Below, in pieces: positions 34,954-41,431 of a DNA stretch of 44,028 nucleotides. A program made the position numbers and the translations under genes. Within the stretch, counting starts at the first letter, position 1, and every line of letters begins with the position of its first letter. The DNA comes from Candidatus Roizmanbacteria bacterium RIFCSPLOWO2_01_FULL_41_22 (GTDB lineage Bacteria; Patescibacteriota; Microgenomatia; UBA1406; GWC2-37-13), in contig MGAR01000011.1 in the NCBI GenBank assembly GCA_001789805.1, positions 1-44,028 on the forward strand. Reading direction: 5' to 3'. Under the pieces are notes generated by a model that worked only from the letters and a program-made list of their open reading frames with translations, was not told where the DNA came from and ran no database searches.

Positions 34954-35124
34954 ATGGAAAGTAACTTTACGCCGCTGAATATCGATGAGTTTTTTGACAA
35001 GCGATCATCTCACAAGACGATATCTGATATCGTTCTTTTTTTAATGGGTGTTGTTACAGCGTCCGTACTTCTTTTATTGTTATATGGGCTCCTTCGTAAT
35101 CAATCTATTAATTCAATTCCTTAA
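34954..35124 (+). CDS. Small single-helix membrane protein (56 aa)
   Basis: An ATG 16 nt after the clpC stop opens a 56-residue frame with an N-terminal soluble part (NFTPLNIDEFFDKRSSHK) and one membrane helix (about 24-46, rich in Leu/Val). It ends 3 nt before the next gene. Position in a tight run of plus-strand genes supports it as real. A membrane adaptor for ClpC is conceivable but not shown. Confidence 0.55.
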   Translation: MESNFTPLNIDEFFDKRSSHKTISDIVLFLMGVVTASVLLLLLYGLLRNQSINSIP

Positions 35125-35127
35125 AAA

Positions 35128-35811
35128 GTGTACGATTGGAATATCTTCATTATTGTCATCTTAGAACTCATCTTTCTGCATTTGATTTCCAGGCGATCAA
35201 TCACCATGCTGTTTCATTTCTTTCATCATTACCTTCGTAACAAACGAGTGGTTTATAGTCTGATTGCTTTACTGTTTATGCCCGGGACCATAATTCATGA
35301 ATTAAGCCATTTTTTTGTAGCAATAGTGCTTTTTTTAAGAGTAAGAGAGATCTCAATTTTTCCGGATTGGCAAGGGAATCAGATTAAGCTGGGAAGTGTG
35401 CTTTATGAAAAAAAAGACCCTCTCCGCGGTATATTGGTGGGCATAGCGCCGCTTTTTATTGGTTTATTTTGTCTTTATTGGCTTAGTTTTTTTTTGGTGC
35501 AACAAAATGAGGTTACTTTTGGGGTCAGGCTGTTATTTCTTTATCTGATTTTTGTCATCTCAACTACGATGTTTTCATCCAAACAGGACCTGGTGGACGG
35601 CGTGTATGTCTTACCGATTTTGCTGATTTTAGCGATTTTGTCTTATGTCCTGCAAATAGATTACCGCTTGATATTTGCCTTAAGCCGCGATCTGGTTGTA
35701 ATTGCGCAGAATATTTTATATGCTTTAGTAAAATATTTAGCGCTGTCTTTAGGCGTTCATTTATTTATTATTGGCAGTTTTGAGCTCTGGAAGCGGATAA
35801 TTAAAAAGTAA
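35128..35811 (+). CDS. HExxH membrane protein, possible M50-like metalloprotease
   Basis: The 227-residue protein starts at a GTG 3 nt after the previous stop. It is polytopic, with about 5-6 helices. The third hydrophobic segment contains HELSH at 57-61 (TIIHELSHFFVAIVL), the zinc-binding HExxH pattern of intramembrane proteases. A later SKQDLVDG (151-158) may supply the third ligand, like the LDG motif of the S2P/M50 family. Between them is a short beta-like cytoplasmic segment (REISIFPDWQGNQIKLGSVL). The TAATG junction with the downstream pilin-like gene indicates coupling. The substrate is unknown, and proteolytic activity is inferred. Confidence 0.6.
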   Translation: MYDWNIFIIVILELIFLHLISRRSITMLFHFFHHYLRNKRVVYSLIALLFMPGTIIHELSHFFVAIVLFLRVREISIFPDWQGNQIKLGSVLYEKKDPLRGILVGIAPLFIGLFCLYWLSFFLVQQNEVTFGVRLLFLYLIFVISTTMFSSKQDLVDGVYVLPILLILAILSYVLQIDYRLIFALSRDLVVIAQNILYALVKYLALSLGVHLFIIGSFELWKRIIKK

Positions 35812-36158
35812 TGGAAAAACTACTCGCTCAAGGACTGATTATTCAGCCGACCTCGCTACCGGGCCAACCCACGGTGCCGCCGGTTAATATCCAGGGGCCG
35901 TTAGTTGGAATAAATAATCTTGGTGACATTATTAATCTTTCGCTGAAATTCTTGCTGCCCTTGGCGGCGGTTGTTCTATTTTTTGTTATTGTCTATGGCG
36001 GGTATGATCTGTTGATGTCGCAGGGGAATCCGGAAAAAATTAGTGCCGGCCGCAATAAAATTACAACCGGCATCATCGGCTTTGTACTTTTGGTTTTATC
36101 CTACGTGATAGTCAAGTTGATTGCTTGGATTTTTGGCTTGGGTGGCGGGATTATCTGA
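35811..36158 (+). CDS. TrbC/VirB2-like two-helix pilin-like protein
   Basis: The 115-residue protein has a Pro-rich N-terminus and two membrane helices (about 44-66 and 86-108) linked by MSQGNPEKISAGRNKITTGI, the same loop plan as the other pilin-like proteins here. It overlaps the stop of the HExxH gene by one base and ends 3 nt from a converging gene. It is the fourth member of this family in the window. Confidence 0.72.
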   Translation: MEKLLAQGLIIQPTSLPGQPTVPPVNIQGPLVGINNLGDIINLSLKFLLPLAAVVLFFVIVYGGYDLLMSQGNPEKISAGRNKITTGIIGFVLLVLSYVIVKLIAWIFGLGGGII

Positions 36159-36161
36159 GTT

Positions 36162-36998
36162 TCATGGGGTATATTCCTTGATCGCTTTTTCGTAGCTTTC
36201 GGCACTGCCAAGTTCAAACCACTGACCTTCAAACACAAAGCCGTTTACCTTGTGGTCACTTATCAGTTTTTCAATCACGTCTTCCAAAGAGAAGCTGGAT
36301 TTGTTTTTGGGAAAATACTGAAAAATTTCCGGTTCAAACAAATAAATTCCACCGTGGATCAGGTGGCTTTTAATGGTTTTTTGTTTGGCTTTTTGATAAA
36401 AATGAACCAGTTTTGTACCCTGGAGCGTGAGCTGACCAAACATGTCGGGTTTATCGACTGTGGTTAAAGCCACGGTGGCAATCTGGTTTTGTTCCTGATG
36501 GAAGGCGATAAAATCATTATAAGAGAGGTTCGTCAAGATGTCGCCATGAATCACTAAAAAGGTACAGGTTGTCAGTTGTTTTTTGTTTTTTAACAATGCC
36601 CCGCCGGTCTGGAGCGGTTCTTTTTCTTCAGAGTAACTGATTTTTACGCCAAATTTGCTGCCGTCGCCGAAATACTTTTTGATTTTATCTCCCAAATAGC
36701 CGATACAAAGAATTATCTCGGTGATATCGCTGGCTTTTAGCTTAGCGATGAGTCTTTCCAAAACCGCTTTACCTTTTACCGGGAGGAGCGTTTTGGGGAT
36801 TTCATAGGTATAAGGACGCAAGCTGCTGCCTGTTCCGCCGGCTAACACCACTGCTTTGGTGACCGTTGATTTGAGAAACTGATTGAGGGCATATTCTATG
36901 GCGTGTGATCGATTGCGGATGCGGTTTTTATCAACCAGTTTATCGACCTTCATTAATGTGTTAGTATCAACTGTGATAGTAATTCGCGATCTACGCAT
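36162..36998 (-). CDS. RHH DNA-binding domain fused to a sugar-phosphate nucleotidyltransferase
   Basis: The 278-residue protein joins two domains. Residues 1-43 (RITITVDTNTLMKVDKLV, then RNRSHAIEYALNQFL) read as a ribbon-helix-helix CopG/Arc-type DNA-binding fold. From 47 onward is a GT-A nucleotidyltransferase: VLAGGTGSSLRPYTYEIPKT with the signature Lys (K69), the metal-binding HGDILTN (D153), and a C-terminal half without a hexapeptide repeat. The usual GxGTR loop reads GTGSS, so the Arg is missing. Such enzymes make NDP-sugars from sugar 1-phosphates. An RHH head suggests DNA binding and perhaps autoregulation of the divergent promoter region; that is inference. Confidence 0.85.
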   Translation of the reverse strand: MRRSRITITVDTNTLMKVDKLVDKNRIRNRSHAIEYALNQFLKSTVTKAVVLAGGTGSSLRPYTYEIPKTLLPVKGKAVLERLIAKLKASDITEIILCIGYLGDKIKKYFGDGSKFGVKISYSEEKEPLQTGGALLKNKKQLTTCTFLVIHGDILTNLSYNDFIAFHQEQNQIATVALTTVDKPDMFGQLTLQGTKLVHFYQKAKQKTIKSHLIHGGIYLFEPEIFQYFPKNKSSFSLEDVIEKLISDHKVNGFVFEGQWFELGSAESYEKAIKEYTP

Positions 36999-37009
36999 AT
37001 TCTTTATGC

Positions 37010-37038
37010 ATTGTATCTCAGTAGTTGATTTTTGTCAA
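37010..37038 (-). promoter_or_regulatory. Promoter of the RHH-nucleotidyltransferase gene, TTGACA-N17-TACAAT
   Basis: Minus-strand -35 at 37033-37038 and -10 at 37010-37015. The ATG at 36998 is 11 nt downstream. It overlaps the plus-strand promoter at 37025-37053, so the two divergent promoters compete for the same DNA. Confidence 0.65.
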
Positions 37039-37053
37039 AAGCCTAACTATAAT
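37025..37053 (+). promoter_or_regulatory. Promoter TTGATT-N17-TATAAT for the leader and UMP kinase fusion
   Basis: -35 at 37025-37030 and -10 at 37048-37053 with 17-nt spacing. Predicted start near 37060 gives a leader of roughly 108 nt before the kinase ATG. Confidence 0.65.
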
Positions 37054-37065
37054 ACATGACAATAT

Positions 37066-37119
37066 ATGCTTCAAAAAAATGCTGTTGTTTTTACTCTCAT
37101 TTGTCAAAAATACGGGTAA
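37066..37119 (+). CDS. Putative 17-residue leader peptide
   Basis: MLQKNAVVFTLICQKYG lies between the promoter and an intrinsic terminator, its ATG about 6 nt after the predicted transcription start. Its codons cover a T-rich tract (14 of 25 bases at 37081-37105), and its stop is 5 nt from the terminator stem. The arrangement recalls the leader of E. coli pyrBI. Another ATG at 37056 would read through the terminator to 37163 in a different frame. Confidence 0.4.
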   Translation: MLQKNAVVFTLICQKYG

Positions 37120-37124
37120 ACTTT

Positions 37125-37156
37125 ATCCCGCTTGAGCAAAAAGCGGGATTTTTTTT
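37125..37156 (+). terminator. Intrinsic terminator in the leader of the UMP kinase fusion (attenuator)
   Basis: A perfect 9-bp stem ATCCCGCTT/AAGCGGGAT (37125-37133, 37141-37149) with a 7-nt loop runs into eight T. It stands between the promoter and the gene start, 11 nt before the ATG, as expected of an attenuator. Confidence 0.8.
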
Positions 37157-37167
37157 GGGCTAAAATT

Positions 37168-38496
37168 ATGAATCAAGACTATAAAGAACCACCGATAATT
37201 ATTTCAATCGGCGGCTCACTACTGGTACCCAACGGCGGAATTGATACCCATTTTTTAAGCCAGCTCAACATTTTTATCCGAAATTACGTCAAAAAAGGCA
37301 AGCGCTTTTTTTTGGTCGCCGGCGGCGGGACCACGGCCAGGCATTATCTTGATGCAGGCAAGGCAGTGATTGGCGATATGTCGCAGGAAGATTTAGATTG
37401 GCTGGGGATACATGCTACTCGCCTAAACGCCCATCTTTTAAGAACGATCTTTGAGGATATTGCCCATCCGCGCATCATTGAAAATTACGAAAAAAAATTA
37501 CACAACTGGAAAGAACCGATTGTCATTGGCGCCGGCTGGAAACCGGGTTGGTCCACCGATTACGATGCGGTATATCTAGCCCGTGATTACAAAGCTAATT
37601 TGATTATTAACTTATCAAATATAGATTGGGTTTATGATAAAGATCCCAAACTTCATCCCGACGCCCGAGCAATCGAAAAATTAACCTGGGTTGAGCTTAA
37701 TGACCTAATCCCTAAAGAATGGAAACCCGGCATCAATGCCCCTTTTGATCCGGTGGCAGCCAATCTGGCCAGTGAGCTGAAATTGACGGTAATTGTTGCC
37801 AACGGCTCAGATTTTCAAAATCTGGAAAGTATCATTGAGGGCGATGAGTTTAAGGGGACAGTGATTATGCCGTATCGGGTGGATGCCAGTTTTTATGACA
37901 GAGAATACTTTGCCGGTAAAAAGGCCAGCTATAAATTCACTCGTGCTGACTCGCTTGTCAGCCGTTTTTTTCGCGGCATAGCTTATTTTTACCGAGCCCT
38001 TCTTATTAAATTATTTTTGAATCCCGCCAACTGTCTTGATGTGGGGTGCGGCACTGGAGGTTTGGTAAAAATGATGCGGCGGTTTGGAATCGATGCTTGG
38101 GGGATTGAGCTTTCCCAAGACGCTCTTGATCTGGCCGTACCCTCGGTGAAGCCTTTCTTAAAAAGAGGCGAAATAGTGGATCTGCCCTATAAAGAAGATC
38201 AGTTTGAACTGGTGGTGACTTTTGATGTGTTAGAACATCTGGAAAGGTCAAAAATCAAAAAATCTGTCAATCAGACTGTCCGCGTTTCCAAAAAATACAT
38301 CCTTCATAAAATCTATACGCGGGAAAACAGCTGGATCAGCTGGTTTCACAGTAAAGATTATTCACATATCAATGTGCTGACTGCCAGATTTTGGAAGAAG
38401 TTTTTTCTTCAGCACGAACAGGTTGTGTTACAGCGCAATTCGTTTTTTAAGCTACCTTTATTTTTTGAGTCGGTTTTTCTTCTGAAAAAAAAATAG
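37168..38496 (+). CDS. UMP kinase (archaeal-like) fused to a SAM-dependent methyltransferase
   Basis: The 442-residue protein has two enzymes in one frame. Residues 8-236 are an amino-acid-kinase-fold UMP kinase: SIGGSLL, the VAGGGTTARHYL nucleotide loop, LGIHATRLNAHLL, a glycine-rich IVIGAGWKPGWSTDYDAV and the WVYDKDPKLHPDA motif, all as in archaeal-type PyrH. The usual Lys before GGS is Ser. Residues 240-442 are a class I methyltransferase: motif I CLDVGCGTGG (289-298), GIELS, and the post-II stretch VVTFDVLEHLE. The frame opens at a TTG at 37132, but that lies inside the terminator, so the ATG at 37168 is chosen. The methyl acceptor is unknown. Confidence 0.88.
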   Translation: MNQDYKEPPIIISIGGSLLVPNGGIDTHFLSQLNIFIRNYVKKGKRFFLVAGGGTTARHYLDAGKAVIGDMSQEDLDWLGIHATRLNAHLLRTIFEDIAHPRIIENYEKKLHNWKEPIVIGAGWKPGWSTDYDAVYLARDYKANLIINLSNIDWVYDKDPKLHPDARAIEKLTWVELNDLIPKEWKPGINAPFDPVAANLASELKLTVIVANGSDFQNLESIIEGDEFKGTVIMPYRVDASFYDREYFAGKKASYKFTRADSLVSRFFRGIAYFYRALLIKLFLNPANCLDVGCGTGGLVKMMRRFGIDAWGIELSQDALDLAVPSVKPFLKRGEIVDLPYKEDQFELVVTFDVLEHLERSKIKKSVNQTVRVSKKYILHKIYTRENSWISWFHSKDYSHINVLTARFWKKFFLQHEQVVLQRNSFFKLPLFFESVFLLKKK

Positions 38497-38537
38497 TAGG
38501 CCTGATTGCTAAAATATCATTATTCATATCAAATACT

Positions 38538-39584
38538 ATGACCTTAGATAGCTTGAATATCCAAAATTTTCGTAATCTTAATAAAGAGCAGTTTTATTTT
38601 CATCCACAGCTTACTCTGATTGTTGGGGAAAACGCCAAGGGTAAAACCAGCATCTTGGAAGCAATTTATTTTGTTGTCTACGGCAACGGATTTCGGGAAA
38701 CGCGCGAGGAGGAGCTATTACTTTGGGAGGAAACTCAAAGTCTGGTCGAGGGGACGTTTCAAACTAAAGGTCAGTCACAGCTGTTTCAGGTTACCCTTCA
38801 CAATCGTGACAGTTACATCGAAAAAAAATATTACGTTAACAAAGCTGCCAAAAGCCATTATCTATACTTAAATCACCAGACAAGGGCAGTGCTTTTTTCT
38901 CCCGAGCATATCCTCATCATCATCGGCTCGCCCGACCGGAGGCGCGACTATCTAAACCGTGTTATCTGCGCTTATGATGTGGAGTATCAAAAGAGGCTGC
39001 GAAACTACGATAACGCTCTTCGCAAACGTAATAAGATTCTGGAAACTCATTATCACAGCCCCAATCTGGATGAGGAGCTGGTTTTTTGGAACGAATACTT
39101 GGAGGAGCAGGCGGCGTATATTACCAAAAAAAGAGAGGAATATATCAATGCTTTAAATAAACACCCAAACATCGACTCCAAGAAGTTCAGGATAGAATAC
39201 CGGAAAAACGAGTTTAACCGGATTGCGCTTTTGTCGGTGGAAGAAAAAGAGAAGCGTTATCGTAAGACGCTGATTGGGCCACAGAAAGATGATTTTGTCG
39301 TTTATCTTAAAGAGGGGAGCAAAGAGGAGAACGTTCATCTGTATGGCTCGCGAAGCGAGCAGAGATTAGCGGTTTTTTGGCTTAAAATAAACGAGATTGA
39401 TTATCTTGAGGAGAAATTTCATATTAAGCCACTGCTTTTACTTGACGACATTTTTTCCGAGCTTGACCAAAAAAATAAAAAGATGGTTTTGGGGGTGATT
39501 GAGCGTTATCAAACAATCGCCACCACCACCGAAGCTGACCTGCCTGAGCTTACCCATCTCCCCAAGTCAGTTATCAAGTTGTAA
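38538..39584 (+). CDS. recF: DNA replication/repair protein RecF
   Basis: An ABC-type ATPase that loads RecA at gaps. The 348 residues carry Walker A GENAKGKTS (30-38), the RecF-typical LFSPEHILII and GSPDRRRDYLNR blocks, the signature YGSRSEQRL and Walker B LLLLDDIFSELD. The size is normal for RecF (about 350-370), and the long coiled coil of SMC or RecN is absent. It follows the kinase-methyltransferase fusion by 41 nt, and its 3' end overlaps the converging minus-strand gene by 11 nt. Confidence 0.93.
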   Translation: MTLDSLNIQNFRNLNKEQFYFHPQLTLIVGENAKGKTSILEAIYFVVYGNGFRETREEELLLWEETQSLVEGTFQTKGQSQLFQVTLHNRDSYIEKKYYVNKAAKSHYLYLNHQTRAVLFSPEHILIIIGSPDRRRDYLNRVICAYDVEYQKRLRNYDNALRKRNKILETHYHSPNLDEELVFWNEYLEEQAAYITKKREEYINALNKHPNIDSKKFRIEYRKNEFNRIALLSVEEKEKRYRKTLIGPQKDDFVVYLKEGSKEENVHLYGSRSEQRLAVFWLKINEIDYLEEKFHIKPLLLLDDIFSELDQKNKKMVLGVIERYQTIATTTEADLPELTHLPKSVIKL

Positions 39585-40077
39585 ATGATTGCTTGAGAAA
39601 GGCACCTTCAACAAATCGCCTTATTTGATTAATTGCTCTATAAATAAAATAGCTTAAAATAGAGGAAAAATAAAAGAAACAAATAATTAAGAAAAAACTA
39701 CCGGTAGCCTGCAATCGATACAAAGCCAGTAAATGAAGAGCAGTGAAAAATAGGAAGAAAAGATGTCTTTTAATTTGAAATTTAATAATTTTTTGCAATC
39801 CGGTTTGGATTATCATTAAAATAAACGACCAAAAAAAGAAAAAAGTGACAATCTCATCTTTCCCGACTTGAAAACTGCTTTTCCCCCATAAATTGAGAGT
39901 GGGTGTAGAGCTTAGTAAAAGGAAGAATATTTTTTCTAACCTGGTTTGAATTATTACCGTCATAATAACGATCACTAATTCGCAGGCAAAATAAGTTAGA
40001 AAAAAATAGGAAAAGTAGTTTAGAAGATACGAATAAAACTTGATAAATATTAATAAAATTTGCGGTTTATTTGTCAT
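39574..40077 (-). CDS. Polytopic membrane protein, unknown
   Basis: The roughly 167-residue protein has four hydrophobic segments (for example FFLTYFACELVIVIMTVII, FFFFWSFILMIIQ, LFFLFFTALHLLALY and LIICFFYFSSILSYFIY) separated by basic loops. The start is placed at the ATG that overlaps the upstream stop by 11 nt; the open frame extends further but would overlap the neighbour more. No motif recognised. It is last in a four-gene minus-strand unit beginning with the cupin gene. Confidence 0.6.
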   Translation of the reverse strand: MTNKPQILLIFIKFYSYLLNYFSYFFLTYFACELVIVIMTVIIQTRLEKIFFLLLSSTPTLNLWGKSSFQVGKDEIVTFFFFWSFILMIIQTGLQKIIKFQIKRHLFFLFFTALHLLALYRLQATGSFFLIICFFYFSSILSYFIYRAINQIRRFVEGAFLKQSFTT

Positions 40078-40444
40078 TGGTTGTATTTGTACTTTCTTTG
40101 TACCAGCCGGCAACAAGCGGTAAAATAAAAGTCAGCGCATAATACAGATAGACATCCGGTTTATAATATCCGTCTGTGGGTTTAAACGCTTTCACCAGGA
40201 AAAAGTAATCAAAAATAATTACAATCAGCGCCCAGATAACTGCTAAAAACCAATAGTGCCGAAACGTCAGACTTTTTATTTTATTAAACAAAACCCAAAG
40301 CGTGACAATTGTCCCAATCGGCATTATGATCCAGCCGATCAAAGAAGCGGGTACAATAGCAAAAAGCATTATACCAAGAGCATAGCCCACCAGCCAAAGA
40401 ACAAATCCCCATACCAAAGCGTCTTTCAACAGTTGTTTATTCAT
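40067..40444 (-). CDS. Small four-helix membrane protein, unknown
   Basis: A 125-residue protein with four membrane spans (about 10-32, 36-50, 63-84 and 100-116) and a polar tail (ESTNTTNDK). Its start overlaps the stop of the truncated tRNA-binding-domain gene by 8 nt, and its stop overlaps the next gene. Such overlaps suggest a coupled operon. No family recognised. Confidence 0.65.
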   Translation of the reverse strand: MNKQLLKDALVWGFVLWLVGYALGIMLFAIVPASLIGWIIMPIGTIVTLWVLFNKIKSLTFRHYWFLAVIWALIVIIFDYFFLVKAFKPTDGYYKPDVYLYYALTFILPLVAGWYKESTNTTNDK

Positions 40445-40619
40445 ATCTACCTACCAAAATAGTTCTGGTAAACTCACCGAAATTGACCATCAGGCGGACT
40501 AGTTTATCGGATTTCTCAACATCTTTCACTTTTTCAATAGTGCCAACCCTGATATCCAGTTTTTCCAGATCGGAAAATTTAATGACCGGTTTAACCGGAA
40601 GAGTTTTAAAATTATCCAT
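40437..40619 (-). CDS. Truncated tRNA-binding (EMAP/CsaA-like OB-fold) domain
   Basis: A 60-residue frame (start at the ATG at 40619) that matches the first half of the tRNA-binding OB-fold found in CsaA, Trbp111 and the C-terminus of MetRS: KFSDLEKLDIRVGTIEKVKD, then SDKLVRLMVNFGE and RTILVG. The domain is normally about 110 residues; here it stops at RYE, before the conserved second half. The frame-2 and frame-3 continuation is occupied by the next gene, so this is a truncation and not an obvious frameshift. It may be a decaying gene or a minimal half-domain. Confidence 0.65.
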   Translation of the reverse strand: MDNFKTLPVKPVIKFSDLEKLDIRVGTIEKVKDVEKSDKLVRLMVNFGEFTRTILVGRYE

Positions 40620-40632
40620 TTTGCTTTTAAGT

Positions 40633-40983
40633 TTATACTTTAATACGAACGAAATAAAATTCACTATCTATGTCGCCTTCAGCCTCAAACTTATGGGTTG
40701 TATTTGCTGGAATAACTATTACATCTTCCTCTTTGTACTCTGTAACTTCATTCATCCAATAAAACTTGCCCTTTCCTTTTAAAACAATTCCTAATTCATC
40801 ATACTGATCGTGCTTATGCCAGTCCCATTTACTCCCGGGTTTAAGAGTGCCTTTTGTGAGTGCATCTATATTGTTAGTAACAAGATCATCTTTTGTTGCC
40901 AAAGTTTGTCTTGAATTGGGCATATCATGAATACCTTCAAATGGCACTTGCGAGATATTAAATATTTTGTATTTTTTTATCAT
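40633..40983 (-). CDS. Cupin-domain protein
   Basis: The 116-residue protein has a single cupin barrel. Motif 1 is DWHKHDQYDELGIVLKGKG, giving H56, H58 and E63; motif 2 is VIPANTTHKFEAEG with H97. These four residues form the standard metal site. Single-domain cupins can be isomerases, dioxygenases or ligand sensors, and the substrate is unknown. A minus-strand TATAAT ends 6 nt before the ATG. It heads a unit with the truncated tRNA-binding domain and two membrane proteins. Confidence 0.85.
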   Translation of the reverse strand: MIKKYKIFNISQVPFEGIHDMPNSRQTLATKDDLVTNNIDALTKGTLKPGSKWDWHKHDQYDELGIVLKGKGKFYWMNEVTEYKEEDVIVIPANTTHKFEAEGDIDSEFYFVRIKV

Positions 40984-40989
40984 AGAACA

Positions 40990-40995
40990 ATTATA
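40990..40995 (-). promoter_or_regulatory. -10 box (TATAAT) of the cupin gene
   Basis: Minus-strand consensus TATAAT, 6 nt before the ATG at 40983. The -35 (about 41013-41018) is poor. Confidence 0.55.
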
Positions 40996-41015
40996 CTATC
41001 GATTTAAACGCGACA

Positions 41016-41049
41016 GCAGCGTTGCCCCGCTTACCGGGACTTACGCTGC
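41016..41049. repeat. Two-level palindrome next to the tRNA-Ser 3' remnant
   Basis: Outer 7-bp arms GCAGCGT (41016-41022) and ACGCTGC (41043-41049) enclose an inner CCCG-CTTAC-CGGG hairpin (41026-41038). No T-tract follows, so it is not a standard terminator. Its last base is the discriminator position of the tRNA remnant. Confidence 0.6.
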
Positions 41050-41066
41050 GGAGAGGGTGGGATTCG
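41049..41066 (-). pseudogene. 3' end of a tRNA-Ser (T-loop end, T-stem and acceptor strand)
   Basis: On the minus strand CGAATCCCACCCTCTCCG reads as the end of a T-loop, the T-stem 3' strand CCCAC, an acceptor strand CCTCTCC and discriminator G. The acceptor strand pairs perfectly (7 of 7) with GGAGAGG at 41510-41516. The T-stem 5' strand is missing in front of it. Confidence 0.55.
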
Positions 41067-41080
41067 CCGATAATAAATTG

Positions 41081-41164
41081 CGGAAGGTACAGGATTCGAA
41101 CCTGTGAGGGCTTGCGCCCACGAGTTTTCGAAACTCGCGCCTTAAACCGCTCGGCCAACCTTCC
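41081..41164 (-). tRNA. tRNA-Ser (anticodon CGA)
   Basis: A complete class II tRNA of 84 nt on the minus strand: acceptor GGAAGGT/ACCTTCC, D-arm GCC/GGC, anticodon stem CGAGT/ACTCG with loop TTCGAAA (anticodon CGA, reads UCG), a long variable arm with GGGC-GCAA-GCCC, and T-arm ACAGG-TTCGAAT-CCTGT. The discriminator is G (41081), as usual for serine. CCA is not encoded. It lies 3 nt after the GIY-YIG gene and between the two halves of another tRNA-Ser. Confidence 0.93.
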
Positions 41165-41167
41165 AAA

Positions 41168-41431
41168 TTATCGGTATTTATGTAAAAGAACAGACAATTG
41201 TTGCTTCAGCAACTTCTTCCCGTCACTTGACTTTAAAAATTTTTCTCTTCGCTGCGCATCTTCCTTCTCTAAGTATGCTTCGTAATGAACCAATTTCACA
41301 GGTCTTTGATATTTCGTTGATACTACACCACCACTCTCATGATGTTTTAATCTCCTTTTTAAATCGGACGTAAAACCAGTATAAATATCTCCAGTTTTTA
41401 GTAAAAGTAAATAAACATAATAAAACTTCAT
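41168..41431 (-). CDS. GIY-YIG (URI) domain endonuclease-like protein
   Basis: An 87-residue single-domain protein. The GIY-YIG pair reads VYL (6-8) and IYTGFTSDLKRRLKHH (16-31), with the conserved Arg in the following helix. LVHYEAYLEKEDAQRREKFLKS supplies the downstream helix. This is the small UvrC/Slx1-like type found free-standing in many Patescibacteria and also as the catalytic part of homing endonucleases. It starts right at the end of a palindromic element and ends 3 nt before a tRNA-Ser. It sits between two pieces of a tRNA-Ser gene, which would fit a mobile element. Confidence 0.9.
   Translation of the reverse strand: MKFYYVYLLLLKTGDIYTGFTSDLKRRLKHHESGGVVSTKYQRPVKLVHYEAYLEKEDAQRREKFLKSSDGKKLLKQQLSVLLHKYR

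Noticed and set aside
37132-37167. TTG start for the UMP kinase fusion
   Set aside because: The TTG and following codons lie within the intrinsic terminator stem and T-tract. The ATG at 37168 begins just before the conserved kinase strand.
41022-41285. Plus-strand open frame of 87 codons across the tRNA region
   Set aside because: Reads the antisense of tRNA-Ser(CGA) and the end of the GIY-YIG gene, so it cannot be a protein gene.
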